This document shows, one piece after another, positions 1 through 8,812 of a stretch of 64,000 nucleotides of DNA (the first letter of the stretch is position 1; each line of letters begins with the position of its first letter). The position numbers and the translations under genes are program-made. The stretch is taken from NCBI RefSeq assembly GCF_000373585.1, contig NZ_KB891962.1:158122-222121 (forward strand). The letters are read 5' to 3'. The notes beneath the pieces are model-generated. The model did not search any database and had not been told where the DNA came from. It worked only from the letters and a program-made list of their open reading frames with translations. The DNA is from Streptomyces sp. MspMP-M5 (GTDB taxonomy: Bacteria; Actinomycetota; Actinomycetes; Streptomycetales; Streptomycetaceae).

Positions 1-518
1 ACCGCTTCCCCGTCCTGGGGCTGCTGACCATGGGGGGCATCATGGCGGCGGGCTTCCTCCTGGGCCGGCACACCGATCTGGCCACCGTCATCCAGCTGCT
101 GACGACGGTGATGGTGCTGGTGCAGGCGCTGGCCCAGATCGCGGCGGTCACCGTGCTGCGGCGCCGGCAGCCGGGGCTGCGCCGGCCCTACCGGATGTGG
201 CTGTACCCGCTGCCGAGCCTGGTCGCGCTGGTCGGCTGGCTGGTGATCTACGGCTACGCGGACCGCAACGCCCCGGGCCGGCACCCCATCGAATGGTCGC
301 TGGCGTGGGTCGCGGCGGGGCTGGTGGCGTTCCTGGTGTGGGCCCGGCGCGAGCGCGAGTGGCCGTTCGGGCCGAAGCGGATCAGTGAGGAGTATCTGGG
401 CGGGGCGGATCCGGATGCGGAGATGGATGTGGAGGTGGACGCGGACCCGGATGCGGTTCCGGGTGCCGATGCGGGAGGGGCGGACGGAACGGCGGCGCCG
501 CTCCCTCAGCCGGATTGA
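1..518 (+). CDS. APC-family amino acid permease, C-terminal part
   Basis: The reading frame is open from base 3, so the gene starts before the window. About 172 residues remain. They hold the last hydrophobic helices of a transporter (roughly residues 1-25, 25-50, 65-85 and 98-115 of the visible part), joined by a basic loop with an RRRQPGLRRPYR stretch. That PxRPYRxP-like loop before the last two helices is typical of APC-superfamily permeases such as YjeH/GabP-like exchangers. The tail is an acidic, Asp/Gly/Ala-rich cytoplasmic extension (about 50 residues) of low complexity. The substrate cannot be told from this fragment. A different APC permease lies at 47807-49270. Confidence 0.75.
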   Translation, partial: RFPVLGLLTMGGIMAAGFLLGRHTDLATVIQLLTTVMVLVQALAQIAAVTVLRRRQPGLRRPYRMWLYPLPSLVALVGWLVIYGYADRNAPGRHPIEWSLAWVAAGLVAFLVWARREREWPFGPKRISEEYLGGADPDAEMDVEVDADPDAVPGADAGGADGTAAPLPQPD

Positions 519-552
519 CGGCCTGACCGGACTGGCGGCCTGATCGGACTGG
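519..552. repeat. 17-bp tandem direct repeat behind the permease
   Basis: Two 17-bp copies starting CGGCCTGA (519-535 and 536-552) sit back to back directly after the permease stop, with one mismatch. A short palindrome, TGACGC-A-GCGTCA, follows at 566-578, just before the convergent GH65 stop. No function is evident; it may be part of the 3' region shared by the two converging genes. Confidence 0.5.
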
Positions 553-601
553 CGGACCGTTGGACTGACGCAGCGTCAATCGACTGTGCTGGAAGGCGAC
601 T

Positions 602-3010
602 TCAACTGTCCGGCAGGGCGATGGTGCGCGTCGTGCCCGGGGCGACGGTGAAGGGGCGGCCGCACAGCCGGACGCGGATCGCGGCGTGTTCCGAGTCCGG
701 CACCGTGATCCGCACCGTGCGGTCGGCACGGATGCGCAGGTCGATGTCCCGGTGGCGGCGGTAGCGGATTCGCACGCCGAACTTGGACAGCTGGGGTAGC
801 GGCGCCGGGTCCAGCCACAGGGCGCGGTCCCGGGTCTCCAGGCCGGTCATCCCACGCTGCACGAAGTCGACGGTGCCGGCCATCGCGCCCAGGTGGATGC
901 CCTCCGCGGTGGTGCCGCCCTGGACGTCCGCGACATCGCCGGTGAGGGCCTCCGCGCAGTACGCCCAGGCGTCGTCCCGGCGCACCCGGGCCAGTACCCA
1001 GGCATGGACCACGGAGCTGAGCGTCGAGCCGTGACTGGTGCGCCGCAGGTAGTGGTCGACGGTCGCCCGCCAGCCGTCGTCGTCGAGGCGGTAGCCCAAC
1101 TGCTCGAAGAGTCCGGCCAGTTCGGAGGGCGGGAAGAGGTAGCCGAGCATCAGCACGTCGGCCTGCTTGGACGCCTGGTAGCGGTTGACGCTGTCGCCCT
1201 CCGCCTCCAGGATCCGGTCCAGTCGCCGGATGTCGCCGTAGCGGGCGCGGTAGCCCGCCCAGTCGAGCTCGGCCAGCCGCTCGTAGCCCGCGAACTGGCT
1301 GATCAGGCCCCGGTGGAAGGGGACGTGCAGGCGGTGCGCGACGTCGTCCCAGTACTGCCGCTCGTCGTGGGCGAGCGCCAGCCGCTCGAACAGCGCCCGT
1401 CGTCGCGCCTCGGGCAGCCGGCGGCACAGGTCGAGTGCCCGCGCCAGCACCCAGGCGGCGGTGACGTTGGTGTAGGCGTTGTCGTCCAGACCGGGCAGGT
1501 CGGCGCCCGGATACGCGTCGTGGTACTCGTCCGGGCCGACCACCCCGCGGATGCGGTAGCGCGCGAGCGCCGGGTCCCACTGGGCGCTCGCCGCCCAGAA
1601 GCGGGCGATCTCCAGCAGCATCTCGGCGCCCCTGGTGTGCAGGAACGCGGTGTCGCCGCTGGCCTGCCAGTACCGCCACACGTTGTAGGCGATCGCCGAA
1701 CCGACGTGGTGCTGGAGGTGGGAGTGGTCCGGCAGCCAGCGGCCCGAGCGCGGGTTGAGGTGCAGCCGCTGGGTCTCCTCGCGGCCGTCGCTGCCGCTCT
1801 GCCACGGGTACATCGCGCCCGTCCGGCCCGCCTCGCGCGCCGCCCGGCGGGCCGCCGGCAGCCGCCGGTGGCGGTAGTCCAGCAGGGCCCGGGACACCTC
1901 CGGGAAGCGCAGGTTGAGAAACGGCAGCACGAACAGCTCGTCCCAGAAGACGTGCCCCCGGTACGCCTCGCCGTGCAGGCCGCGGGCCGGCACGCCGACG
2001 TCCAGCCGCGCGGTGTGCGGGGAGACCGTCTGGAGTACGTGGAAGACGTGCAGCCGCAGGAGCCGGCCGGGCTCGCCGGGGACGTCCAGCCGTACCTGCC
2101 GCCACAGGTGCTGCCAGGCGCGGTGGTGCGAGGCGAGCAGCCGGGGGACGGCCGGGGCGCGGCGGACCGCCTCCAGGGCCGCCGGGAGCGGCGCCGCGCG
2201 GGCCAGGTCGCGCGAGGTGTGCAGGGCCACCGTCTTGTCGACGGTCGCCGGGGAGCCGGGCCCGACGGGGACGGTGAACACCCGGCGGGCCGCGCGGGGC
2301 GCGAGGGCGGTGCGGGCGGTGCCGCCGCGCGGCGCGACCCGGGTGCGGGCGGCCAGTGCGATCGTGACGCCGGAGCTGCGGGTGCGGCACCGCAGCCAGA
2401 GGACGCCGTCGTCCGCCGCACCGGTCTCCCAGTCGGTGAGGTGGGAGTCGGCCAGGTCGCGGTAGCGGGCCACCCCGCTGTTGCGGACGTCGCCGTCCAG
2501 CTCCGCCGCCACCTCCACCTCCCCGGACCAGCCCTCGGCGGTGAACACCGCGCGCTGGACGGCGAGATCGGGCTCGCCCATGTGCACCAGGCGGCGTTCG
2601 GTGACGGTCAGCCGCCGCCCGGCGCCGTCCTCGTAGGACGACCAGCGGGTCAGGGTGCCGCGGCGCAGGTCCAGTGTGCGGCGGTGGCCGGTGAGCTGGG
2701 GGTGGTCGGGGGAGAGCCAGGGGCCGGGCTCCGTGGCGTCCGCGGGGCGGATGCGATAGCGCAGCGGCAGCCAGTCGGGCAGGTTGACCAGGTCCTCGTT
2801 CTCCACCCGGAGGCCGCCGACGACGGAGGTCAGCCGGTTGTAGACGCCGGCGGCGTACGTGCCCGGGTAGTGGGTGGGGCCGCGCGGGGTCTCCGGGGCG
2901 GCGCCGCGGGTGGCGAAGCGGCCGTTGCCGAGCGTGCACAGCGCCTCCCGCAGCCGCTCGTCCTCGGGGACGTACCCCTCGTACGTCCAGGTCCAGGCCG
3001 GCGCCGTCAT
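602..3010 (-). CDS. Glycoside hydrolase family 65 disaccharide phosphorylase
   Basis: An 802-residue protein of full GH65 length (maltose, trehalose or kojibiose phosphorylase family). These enzymes split an alpha-glucosyl disaccharide with phosphate, giving glucose and beta-glucose 1-phosphate. Visible features: the N-terminal beta-sandwich start with TLGNGRFATRG near residue 25, then the (alpha/alpha)6 barrel with VGPDEYHD near residue 494, whose Glu is the family's general acid. SKQADVLML and RTSHGSTLSS, which line the phosphate site in the family, are also present. The ATG lies in a 4-bp ATGA overlap with the HAD gene upstream, so the two are translationally coupled. The HAD partner would convert beta-glucose 1-phosphate to glucose 6-phosphate. 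Which disaccharide is used is not decided by sequence. Confidence 0.88.
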   Translation of the reverse strand: MTAPAWTWTYEGYVPEDERLREALCTLGNGRFATRGAAPETPRGPTHYPGTYAAGVYNRLTSVVGGLRVENEDLVNLPDWLPLRYRIRPADATEPGPWLSPDHPQLTGHRRTLDLRRGTLTRWSSYEDGAGRRLTVTERRLVHMGEPDLAVQRAVFTAEGWSGEVEVAAELDGDVRNSGVARYRDLADSHLTDWETGAADDGVLWLRCRTRSSGVTIALAARTRVAPRGGTARTALAPRAARRVFTVPVGPGSPATVDKTVALHTSRDLARAAPLPAALEAVRRAPAVPRLLASHHRAWQHLWRQVRLDVPGEPGRLLRLHVFHVLQTVSPHTARLDVGVPARGLHGEAYRGHVFWDELFVLPFLNLRFPEVSRALLDYRHRRLPAARRAAREAGRTGAMYPWQSGSDGREETQRLHLNPRSGRWLPDHSHLQHHVGSAIAYNVWRYWQASGDTAFLHTRGAEMLLEIARFWAASAQWDPALARYRIRGVVGPDEYHDAYPGADLPGLDDNAYTNVTAAWVLARALDLCRRLPEARRRALFERLALAHDERQYWDDVAHRLHVPFHRGLISQFAGYERLAELDWAGYRARYGDIRRLDRILEAEGDSVNRYQASKQADVLMLGYLFPPSELAGLFEQLGYRLDDDGWRATVDHYLRRTSHGSTLSSVVHAWVLARVRRDDAWAYCAEALTGDVADVQGGTTAEGIHLGAMAGTVDFVQRGMTGLETRDRALWLDPAPLPQLSKFGVRIRYRRHRDIDLRIRADRTVRITVPDSEHAAIRVRLCGRPFTVAPGTTRTIALPDS

Positions 3011-3771
3011 CGGGCCGCCCCGGGGGCCAGCAGCTCGCCGGGGTCGGTGACCACCACGTCGGCGCCGCGGCGGCGCAGCTCGGCCGCGTGCCCCGGGGCG
3101 CCGCTCCGGTCGACGCCCACGACCAGGCCGAAGCCGCCGCGGCGGCCCGCCTCGACGCCGGCCTCGGCGTCCTCCAGCACGGCCGCCTCCCGGGGCGGGA
3201 CGGCCAGTCGCCGGGCCGCCTCGGCGAAGAGCGCCGGGTCCGGTTTGCCCGGCAGGCCCAGCCGCGCCGCCTCGTCGCCGTCCACCACCGCCGCGAACAG
3301 CTCCAGCAGTCCGGCCCGGGACAGCAGCTCGGTGGCGTGCCGGGACGCGGACACCGCGGCGCAGCCGACGCCCGCGCCGCGCAGCGCGTGCAGCAGCCGC
3401 ACACTGCCCGGCCACACGGTCGCCCCCCGCTCCCGCAGCAGCGCGGTGTAGACCTCGTCCTTGCGGGCCGCGACCGCCGCCACGGTGCCGGTGCCGGGCG
3501 GGTCGCCGGGGGAGCCGGGCGGCAGCGCCAGGCCGCGGGAGGCCAGGAACGCGGCGGCGCCGTCCAGCCGGGACCGGCCGTCGACGTGGCGGAGGTAGTC
3601 GTCCACCGGGTCGAAGGGGCGCTGTCCGCCCGCGGCCGCCAGGCAGGCGTCGAACGCCGCTCGCCAGGCCGCAGCGTGCAGCCTCGCGGTGTCGGTGAGC
3701 ACACCGTCGGTGTCGAAGACCACGGCCCGCACCGGGCGCAGACACGCGGCCAGCGGTGACGCGGCGGACAT
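3007..3771 (-). CDS. HAD hydrolase, beta-phosphoglucomutase type
   Basis: A 254-residue HAD-superfamily protein of the beta-PGM subfamily. Motif I is VVFDTDGVLTD (Asp20 nucleophile, Asp22), motif II is the Ser in AAVSASRHA, motif III the Lys in GKPDPALF, and motif IV LEDAEAGVEA. The helical cap between motifs I and II is of beta-PGM type, with the LHAAAWRAAFD stretch that lies next to the nucleophile. It precedes and overlaps the GH65 phosphorylase, so the natural reading is isomerisation of the phosphorylase product to glucose 6-phosphate. The ATG at 3771 has GGAGGGAC upstream. A role as a plain sugar phosphatase is possible. Confidence 0.85.
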   Translation of the reverse strand: MSAASPLAACLRPVRAVVFDTDGVLTDTARLHAAAWRAAFDACLAAAGGQRPFDPVDDYLRHVDGRSRLDGAAAFLASRGLALPPGSPGDPPGTGTVAAVAARKDEVYTALLRERGATVWPGSVRLLHALRGAGVGCAAVSASRHATELLSRAGLLELFAAVVDGDEAARLGLPGKPDPALFAEAARRLAVPPREAAVLEDAEAGVEAGRRGGFGLVVGVDRSGAPGHAAELRRRGADVVVTDPGELLAPGAAR

Positions 3772-3985
3772 GGCGGGTCCCTCCGGCAGCCCTGGTCGGC
3801 AACTCGTCCCTCCATGGCACCACGACATCCGCGCCGGGGCTGCTCCTGGCCGCCCGCGGGCCTGGCGGGCCCGGGCCCCCGGGGCACACGATGGAAGGGG
3901 CCGAGGGCGCGACCGGCCGCCGCGGTGCGGGCCCGGCGCCCGCCCGGCACGGCCACGGCCCGAGCGACGGAAGGCGGTGGGGACG

Positions 3986-4852
3986 ATGGAACTCCCCCTG
4001 GTCGTAGGCGTGGACGGATCGGACGCCGGGCTGCGCGCCCTGGACTGGGCGGTGGACGAGGCGGTGCGCCACGGCCTACCACTGCGCCTGGTGTACGCGT
4101 CCCAGTGGGAGCGGTACGAGGGAGTGGCGCCGCGGGAGGACGCCCCCGAGGAGCAGGCGATGGCCGACCGGGTCGTGGCGTCCGCCGCCGAGCGCGCCGC
4201 CCGCCGCAACCCCGAGGTCGAGGTCTCGGTGCAGGTCCTGGCCGACGACCCGGTCGCCGCGCTGCTCCGCGAGGCGCCCTACGCCACCGCGGTCGTCCTC
4301 GGCTGCAAGGGGCGCGGGGAGTTCGCCGATCTGCTGCTGGGCTCGGTCAGTCTGTCGGTGGCGGCCCGCGCCCGGCATCCGGTGGTGGTGGTCCGCGGCG
4401 ACCGGGCCGGGCTGGAGAGCGGCCACGACCGGGTGCTGCTCGGTGTCGGCGACACCGCCCAGGGGTCCGCGGCCGTCCGGTTCGCCTTCCGGGAGGCGGA
4501 GGCCCGCGGCTGCGTCCTCGACGCGGTGCGCGCCTGGCGCTGCCCCGCCTACGAGACCGCCGACCGCGCGCAGCGGGCCGCGGGGCCCGAGCACCACTAC
4601 GAACACCAGGCGTCGGAGCTGGTCGACGCCGCGGTCGCCGAGGAGGCCGAGGCACATCCGACGGTGCACGTCCGGCGCACCACCGTGGAGGGGCCGGCGC
4701 ACAAGGTGCTGGTCCGGCGGTCCGCCGCCGCGGACCTGCTGGTGCTCGGCGCCCGGCAGCGGCACGGCCACTTCGGGCTGCAGCTGGGCCGGGTCGGGCA
4801 CGCCGCGCTGCACCACGCGGCCTGTCCGGTCGCGGTGGTGCCGCGGGGCTGA
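3986..4852 (+). CDS. Universal stress protein, tandem UspA domains
   Basis: A 288-residue cytoplasmic protein with two UspA domains (about 4-142 and 150-288). The first keeps the ATP-binding signature G-x2-G-x9-G-S in LGCKGRGEFADLLLGSVS. The second has a degenerate version (LGARQRHGHFG...RVGHAAL) followed by the usual HHAACPVAVVPRG end. Tandem USPs of this size are common in actinobacteria, including the mycobacterial dormancy regulon. The start at ATG 3986 follows GGTGGGGACG and directly begins the first beta strand (MELPLVVGVDGS). It is divergent from the HAD-GH65 pair and converges on pncB. The 214-bp divergent region holds a 12-bp GGGCCCGGGCCC palindrome (3867-3878), which is weak evidence in such GC-rich DNA. 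Confidence 0.9.
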   Translation: MELPLVVGVDGSDAGLRALDWAVDEAVRHGLPLRLVYASQWERYEGVAPREDAPEEQAMADRVVASAAERAARRNPEVEVSVQVLADDPVAALLREAPYATAVVLGCKGRGEFADLLLGSVSLSVAARARHPVVVVRGDRAGLESGHDRVLLGVGDTAQGSAAVRFAFREAEARGCVLDAVRAWRCPAYETADRAQRAAGPEHHYEHQASELVDAAVAEEAEAHPTVHVRRTTVEGPAHKVLVRRSAAADLLVLGARQRHGHFGLQLGRVGHAALHHAACPVAVVPRG

Positions 4853-4941
4853 GGCCGGCCGGTCGGTCGCGGCTCGGACCCGCGTCGCCGGGCATCCGGC
4901 CGCGTCCGTGCGCACCCGGCCGGGTCAGGGCGCGCAGGCCC

Positions 4942-6303
4942 TCAGGCGTAGTGCTCGTACGGTGCCAGCACCGCCCGTTCGATCCGCCGCCGGACGTGCT
5001 CCGCGAGGGTGGCCAGCGGTGTGGAGACCGACGGCGGCACCGGGACCGGCGACCGGATGGCGCGGGCCGCCGCCGGCAGCTCCGCGAGGTCCGCCGCCAG
5101 CCGGGCCCGGGCGTCCGCCAGCGGGGTCCGCGGCGCACAGCGCACCCCGTCGCGCATCAGCGTCTCCAGCAGCGGCACACTGCCGGCCGGCGCCGGCTCC
5201 TCGGCCAGCCCGATCACATCGCGGCAGCCCGGGTGCCGGAAGACCTGCTTCCGGCCGGGCGCGGTGACCTTCGCCGACGACAGCTTCATCACCGGCCGGC
5301 CGTCGTACGCCACGAGCTTGTACGCCGAGTCGAGATACGGCGCGTCGGCGCTCACCCCGACCCGGGTGCCCACCGCGAACACATCGATCGGCGCCCCGGC
5401 CCGCACCAGGTCGTCCACCGCGAACTCGTCCAGCCCGCCGCTGGCCACGATCCGCACCCCCGGCAGCTCCGCCCGGTCCAGCATCGCCCGGGCGCGGACC
5501 GCCAGCGCCCCCAGATCGCCGCTGTCCAGCCGGATCGACGCCCCCTCGGCGCGGTCCAGGGCGTGCAGCACCCGGGCCGCCGCGGCCACCCCGGAGTCGA
5601 CGTCGTAGGTGTCCACCAGGAGCGTCACCGGCCCCGGGTGGGTCCGCAGGAAGGCGGTGAACGCGGCCTCCTCGTCCTCGAACGCCTCGATGTACGAGTG
5701 CGCCATGGTGCCCACCGCCGGCAGGCGTTCGGCGTGCGCCGCCGCGACGTTGCTGGTCCCCGCGAAGCCCGCCATCGCCGCCAGCCGCGCGGTGCGGAAG
5801 CCCGCCTCGGCGCCGTGCGTCCGCCGCAGCGAGAAGTCCACCACCGGCCGCCCGCGGGCCGCCAGGACGCACCGTGCGCACTTGGCGGCGATGGCGGTCT
5901 GGTGGCTGAGCTGGTTCAGTACGAAGGTCTCGACGAGCTGGGCCTGCGGCAGCGGCGCGGTGATCTCCAGCAGCGGTTCGCCGGCCAGCACCACCCGGCC
6001 CTCCGGCACCGCCCGCACCTCGCCGGCGAAGCGCAGCCCCAGCAGCGGCGCCAGCTCCGCGACCGGCCGGCGCAGCGCCTCGGCGAACACCTCGACGTCC
6101 TCGGGCCCGATCCGGAAGCGGGAGAGGTAGTCGAGCACCGACTCCGCCCCGGCGGCGACCAGGAAGCCCCGCTCGGCGGGGAGTTCCCGGACGAAGCAGC
6201 TGAAGGTGGCCGGCCGGGTCATGCCCTCGCGCAGATACGACAGGGCCATGGTCACTTCGTACAGGTCGGTCGTGGTCGGACCGGCCGTCGTCGCGTCCGG
6301 CAT
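4942..6303 (-). CDS. pncB: Nicotinate phosphoribosyltransferase
   Basis: A 453-residue enzyme of NAD salvage: nicotinate + PRPP + ATP give nicotinate mononucleotide. Family landmarks are TDLYEVTMALSY at the N-terminus, VDFSLRRTHG, GTMAHSYIEAF, LVDTYDVDSG, IRLDSGDLG and VASGGLDEF. The ATG at 6303 has AAGGAGCCGGTG ahead of it. It is the last gene of a minus-strand operon USP-DUF1876-pncB (58-bp gap to DUF1876). An association of a pncB with USP and DUF1876 genes recalls mycobacterial pncB2 (Rv0573c), a member of the DosR hypoxia regulon. That parallel is an inference from gene content. Confidence 0.92.
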   Translation of the reverse strand: MPDATTAGPTTTDLYEVTMALSYLREGMTRPATFSCFVRELPAERGFLVAAGAESVLDYLSRFRIGPEDVEVFAEALRRPVAELAPLLGLRFAGEVRAVPEGRVVLAGEPLLEITAPLPQAQLVETFVLNQLSHQTAIAAKCARCVLAARGRPVVDFSLRRTHGAEAGFRTARLAAMAGFAGTSNVAAAHAERLPAVGTMAHSYIEAFEDEEAAFTAFLRTHPGPVTLLVDTYDVDSGVAAAARVLHALDRAEGASIRLDSGDLGALAVRARAMLDRAELPGVRIVASGGLDEFAVDDLVRAGAPIDVFAVGTRVGVSADAPYLDSAYKLVAYDGRPVMKLSSAKVTAPGRKQVFRHPGCRDVIGLAEEPAPAGSVPLLETLMRDGVRCAPRTPLADARARLAADLAELPAAARAIRSPVPVPPSVSTPLATLAEHVRRRIERAVLAPYEHYA

Positions 6304-6361
6304 CACCGGCTCCTTCCCGGGGCGGGCCGGGGCGGTGCGGCCCACGGGCCCGCGGGCGGTC

Positions 6362-6661
6362 TCAGGCCAGCTCGTCCGCCCAGCCGTAGAGGGTGCGCCG
6401 CTCGTGCCCCGGCGGCGCGGCGCCGGCGCCCGCCAGGTCGCGGTCCGCCAGCCGGATCAACTGCCCGGCGAGGTCCTTCATGGCCCGGCCGGCCGCCAGC
6501 TCGTCCCCGATCACCGGGACGTCGGGGTCCTCGGGGTTGCAGCGGGCCCGGCCGTGCCCGGTCAGCGACCGGGTCCCGGTGTGCAGCTCCACCCGGGCCC
6601 GGGTCGTCCCGTCCTCCTCGGTGACGGTCAGCCGGACCGGCCACTCGGTGCTCTTCGCCAT
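6362..6661 (-). CDS. DUF1876 family protein (Rv1738/Rv2632c-like)
   Basis: A 99-residue protein matching the small DUF1876 family: a beta strand WPVRLTVTEEDGTTRARVEL, then a GHGRARCNPEDPDVPVIGDELAAGRAM-like core and a C-terminal helix ending in the LYGWADELA region. Mycobacterial members Rv1738 and Rv2632c are dormancy-induced, and Rv1738 resembles ribosome hibernation factors in fold. Here the gene lies between a USP (118-bp gap) and pncB. The ATG at 6661 is preceded by a strong GGAGGTGAGCC site. Upstream, CAGGGG (6681-6686) and CCCCTG (6714-6719) form a loose inverted repeat. The biochemical role is unproven. Confidence 0.82.
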   Translation of the reverse strand: MAKSTEWPVRLTVTEEDGTTRARVELHTGTRSLTGHGRARCNPEDPDVPVIGDELAAGRAMKDLAGQLIRLADRDLAGAGAAPPGHERRTLYGWADELA

Positions 6662-6779
6662 GGCTCACCTCCGCGGTGTGCAGGGGCCGCGCCGGGCGGA
6701 ATCCGCTCGTCGTCCCCTGCCACCCATTGTTGGAAGAAACCGCCCGGCCCGCCTGTCCGTGCGGGGCGCGGCGGACGGC

Positions 6780-7649
6780 TCACTCGTGCGGCACCAGCGC
6801 GACCGGGCACGGCGCGTGGTGCACCACCGCCTGCACGACGTGGCCGATCCGCGGCGCCGGGAAGCGCAGCTTGTGCCGGCGGCCGACGACCAGCAGCGCG
6901 GCGTCCGCGGCGTCCCGCAGCGCCGCCCGCACCGGGCCCTCCAGCTCGACCCGGGCGTCCACCGCGACCTCCGGGAACTTCTCCTGCCAGGGCCGCAGCG
7001 CGTCCGCCAGCTGCTGCCGGGCGTCCGCGACCGTCTGCTGCGCGGCGATCGGCTCGACCCCGCCGCCGCGGTTGTACGCGTGCGCGGGCAGATGCCGGCC
7101 GTGCACCACCCGCAGCGGGACGCCCCGCCGGGCCGCGCTCCCGAAGGCGAACGACAGCAGCGCCTCGCAGGGCTCGTGCAGGCTCAGCGCGGCCGTCACC
7201 GGGGCGCCGGGCGCCTGCGCCGCGGCGCCCAGCGGAGCCCGGACCAGCACCGTGGGGGTCTGGGTGTGCGCCACCACCTGGAGGCCGAGCTCGCCGATGG
7301 TGTAGCGCGCCACCACGCCCACGTCCCGTGACCCCAGGACCAGCAGCGACGACTGGCCGGCCGCCTCCTTCAGGGCGGTCAGCGGGTCGTCGGCCACCAG
7401 GGCCTCCTCCACCGGGAGGTCCGGGTGGCGGTCCCGGACGGCGGCCCGGGCCTCGTCGATGATCCGGTGCGGCCAGTAGTTCCGCTGGTCCTGGCCGTCC
7501 GGTCCGGGCTCCGGCTCCGGCCCCAGCAGCACCCAGGCGTGCAGCAGCCGCAGCCGGGCCCGCCGCAGCTCCGCCTCGTGGGCCGCCCACAGCGCGGCGG
7601 CGGTCGCCTCGGGTGTCCCGTCGACACCCGCGGTGATCACGTCCTGCAT
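6780..7649 (-). CDS. Universal stress protein, tandem UspA domains
   Basis: A 289-residue protein with two UspA folds (about 3-145 and 155-289). The first domain has VLGSRDVGVVARYTIGELG, a variant of the ATP-binding signature. The second has LVVGRRHKLRFPAPRIGHVV and ends HHAPCPVALVPHE, much like the USP at 3986-4852, so the two are paralogues. The ATG at 7649 follows GAGGTGAGGTC, and the protein starts directly with VITAGVDGTPEA, the first USP strand. It heads the operon with DUF1876 and pncB. The same small region thus holds two USPs, DUF1876 and pncB, which suggests stress or dormancy co-regulation (inference). Confidence 0.88.
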   Translation of the reverse strand: MQDVITAGVDGTPEATAAALWAAHEAELRRARLRLLHAWVLLGPEPEPGPDGQDQRNYWPHRIIDEARAAVRDRHPDLPVEEALVADDPLTALKEAAGQSSLLVLGSRDVGVVARYTIGELGLQVVAHTQTPTVLVRAPLGAAAQAPGAPVTAALSLHEPCEALLSFAFGSAARRGVPLRVVHGRHLPAHAYNRGGGVEPIAAQQTVADARQQLADALRPWQEKFPEVAVDARVELEGPVRAALRDAADAALLVVGRRHKLRFPAPRIGHVVQAVVHHAPCPVALVPHE

Positions 7650-7818
7650 GACCTCACCTCGTTCCCGGTCCGCTCGCCGCCGACGGGCGCGGCGGCGAGC
7701 CGCATTTCCAGTCTCCGACGGACCGGCGCCCGGCACCGGGCGGGCGGCACCCGGCCGGGTGGCCCGGCGGCGCTGGAGCGGACCGAAGCGAGGGCCCGTG
7801 CCGTCCGGGTACGGCGGT

Positions 7819-8784
7819 TCAGGCCGGCGGAGGCGCCTCCTCCGGATGCTGCCGCCGCCAGCGCGCATGGGCCGGGCTGCCGGGGCGGGCGTCGAGATGG
7901 GCGGCGCGCACCCGCCGCAGCACCGCCTCCCCGTGCCGGGCGAGCGGGCCGTCGTGGTGCCAGGCCAGCAGATGCCGGTACCACAGCGGGTTCCCGGCCA
8001 GCGGACGCACCGCGACCCCGGGCACCTCGATGAACGTGGCCTGACACAGGCTCACCGCCAGCCCCGCCCGGACGATCTCGACCAGCTGCCGCCCCTCGGC
8101 CTCGTAGGGGATGCGGAGACCGCGGCCGGTCCGGGCACAGACCGACGACCAGTGCTCGCGGGTGCGGTCGCCGTCCATACGGGGCGCCGCCCAGTCCTCC
8201 TCGGCGAGCCGCTCCAGGGACACCTCCGCCGCGTCCGCCAGCGGATGGTCCGCCGGCAGCAGCGCGAAGAGCGGCTCGGTGACGAGCGGCTGCAGCAGCA
8301 CCCCGTCGGGTGCCGTCGGCTCCTGGCCGGGGTGGGCGCCGAGGACGGCGACCTCCAGACGGCCGGCGCCGAGGTCGTCCAGCAGCGGCCCGGACGCGTG
8401 CTGCCCGCGCGCCGTCACCTCCGCGTCCGGCAGCAACTCCCGCACCGCCAGCAGGAGATGCCCGAGGAACGGGGTGCCGACCGAGCCGACGCGGAGGCGG
8501 GTGGGGGCCGCGGCGCGGCGCGCGACCCGCTCGGTGTCGGCGAGGAGCTGGTCCACGCCCGGCAGGATGGCGTGCGCCCGGGCCAGCACCAGTTCGCCCA
8601 GCGCGGTGGGCGCCGAGCCGGCCCGCCGGCGGTCGAACAGCGCGCCGCCCAGGAGGTGTTCGATCCGCCGCAGCTGGGCGCTCAGGCCCGGCTGGGTCAT
8701 GCGCAGCGCCGCCGCGGCCCGGGTGAGGCTGCCGGCCTCGGCGATCGCGCACACCACGCGCAGATGCCGTATCTCCAGATCCAT
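7819..8784 (-). CDS. LysR-family transcriptional regulator
   Basis: A 321-residue LTTR. The N-terminal winged helix-turn-helix spans residues 3-62 (LRVVCAIAEAGSLTRAAAALRMTQ, then LSAQLRRIE). A substrate-binding domain follows, with RVGSVGTPFLGHLL near residue 95. It is divergent from the M24 peptidase gene at 8903, the usual arrangement in which an LTTR controls its neighbour. The 118-bp spacer carries an 11-bp inverted repeat with two direct repeats inside (separate entry). The effector is unknown. The C-terminus is Arg/Pro-rich and probably unstructured. Confidence 0.9.
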   Translation of the reverse strand: MDLEIRHLRVVCAIAEAGSLTRAAAALRMTQPGLSAQLRRIEHLLGGALFDRRRAGSAPTALGELVLARAHAILPGVDQLLADTERVARRAAAPTRLRVGSVGTPFLGHLLLAVRELLPDAEVTARGQHASGPLLDDLGAGRLEVAVLGAHPGQEPTAPDGVLLQPLVTEPLFALLPADHPLADAAEVSLERLAEEDWAAPRMDGDRTREHWSSVCARTGRGLRIPYEAEGRQLVEIVRAGLAVSLCQATFIEVPGVAVRPLAGNPLWYRHLLAWHHDGPLARHGEAVLRRVRAAHLDARPGSPAHARWRRQHPEEAPPPA

Positions 8785-8812
8785 GAGCGGATGTTATGGA
8801 CCGCCGGGAGGT

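Noticed and set aside
3867..3878. GGGCCCGGGCCC palindrome between the USP and HAD genes as a DosR/OsdR box.
   Set aside because: It lacks the conserved bases of the DosR consensus, and all-GC palindromes occur often by chance in this DNA.
576..4082. A 1168-codon open frame on the minus strand, and similar long frames over the GH65-HAD region.
   Set aside because: Very GC-rich DNA keeps several frames open. This one reads as Pro/Arg/Gly-rich text without domains, whereas the other frame gives intact GH65 and HAD motifs.
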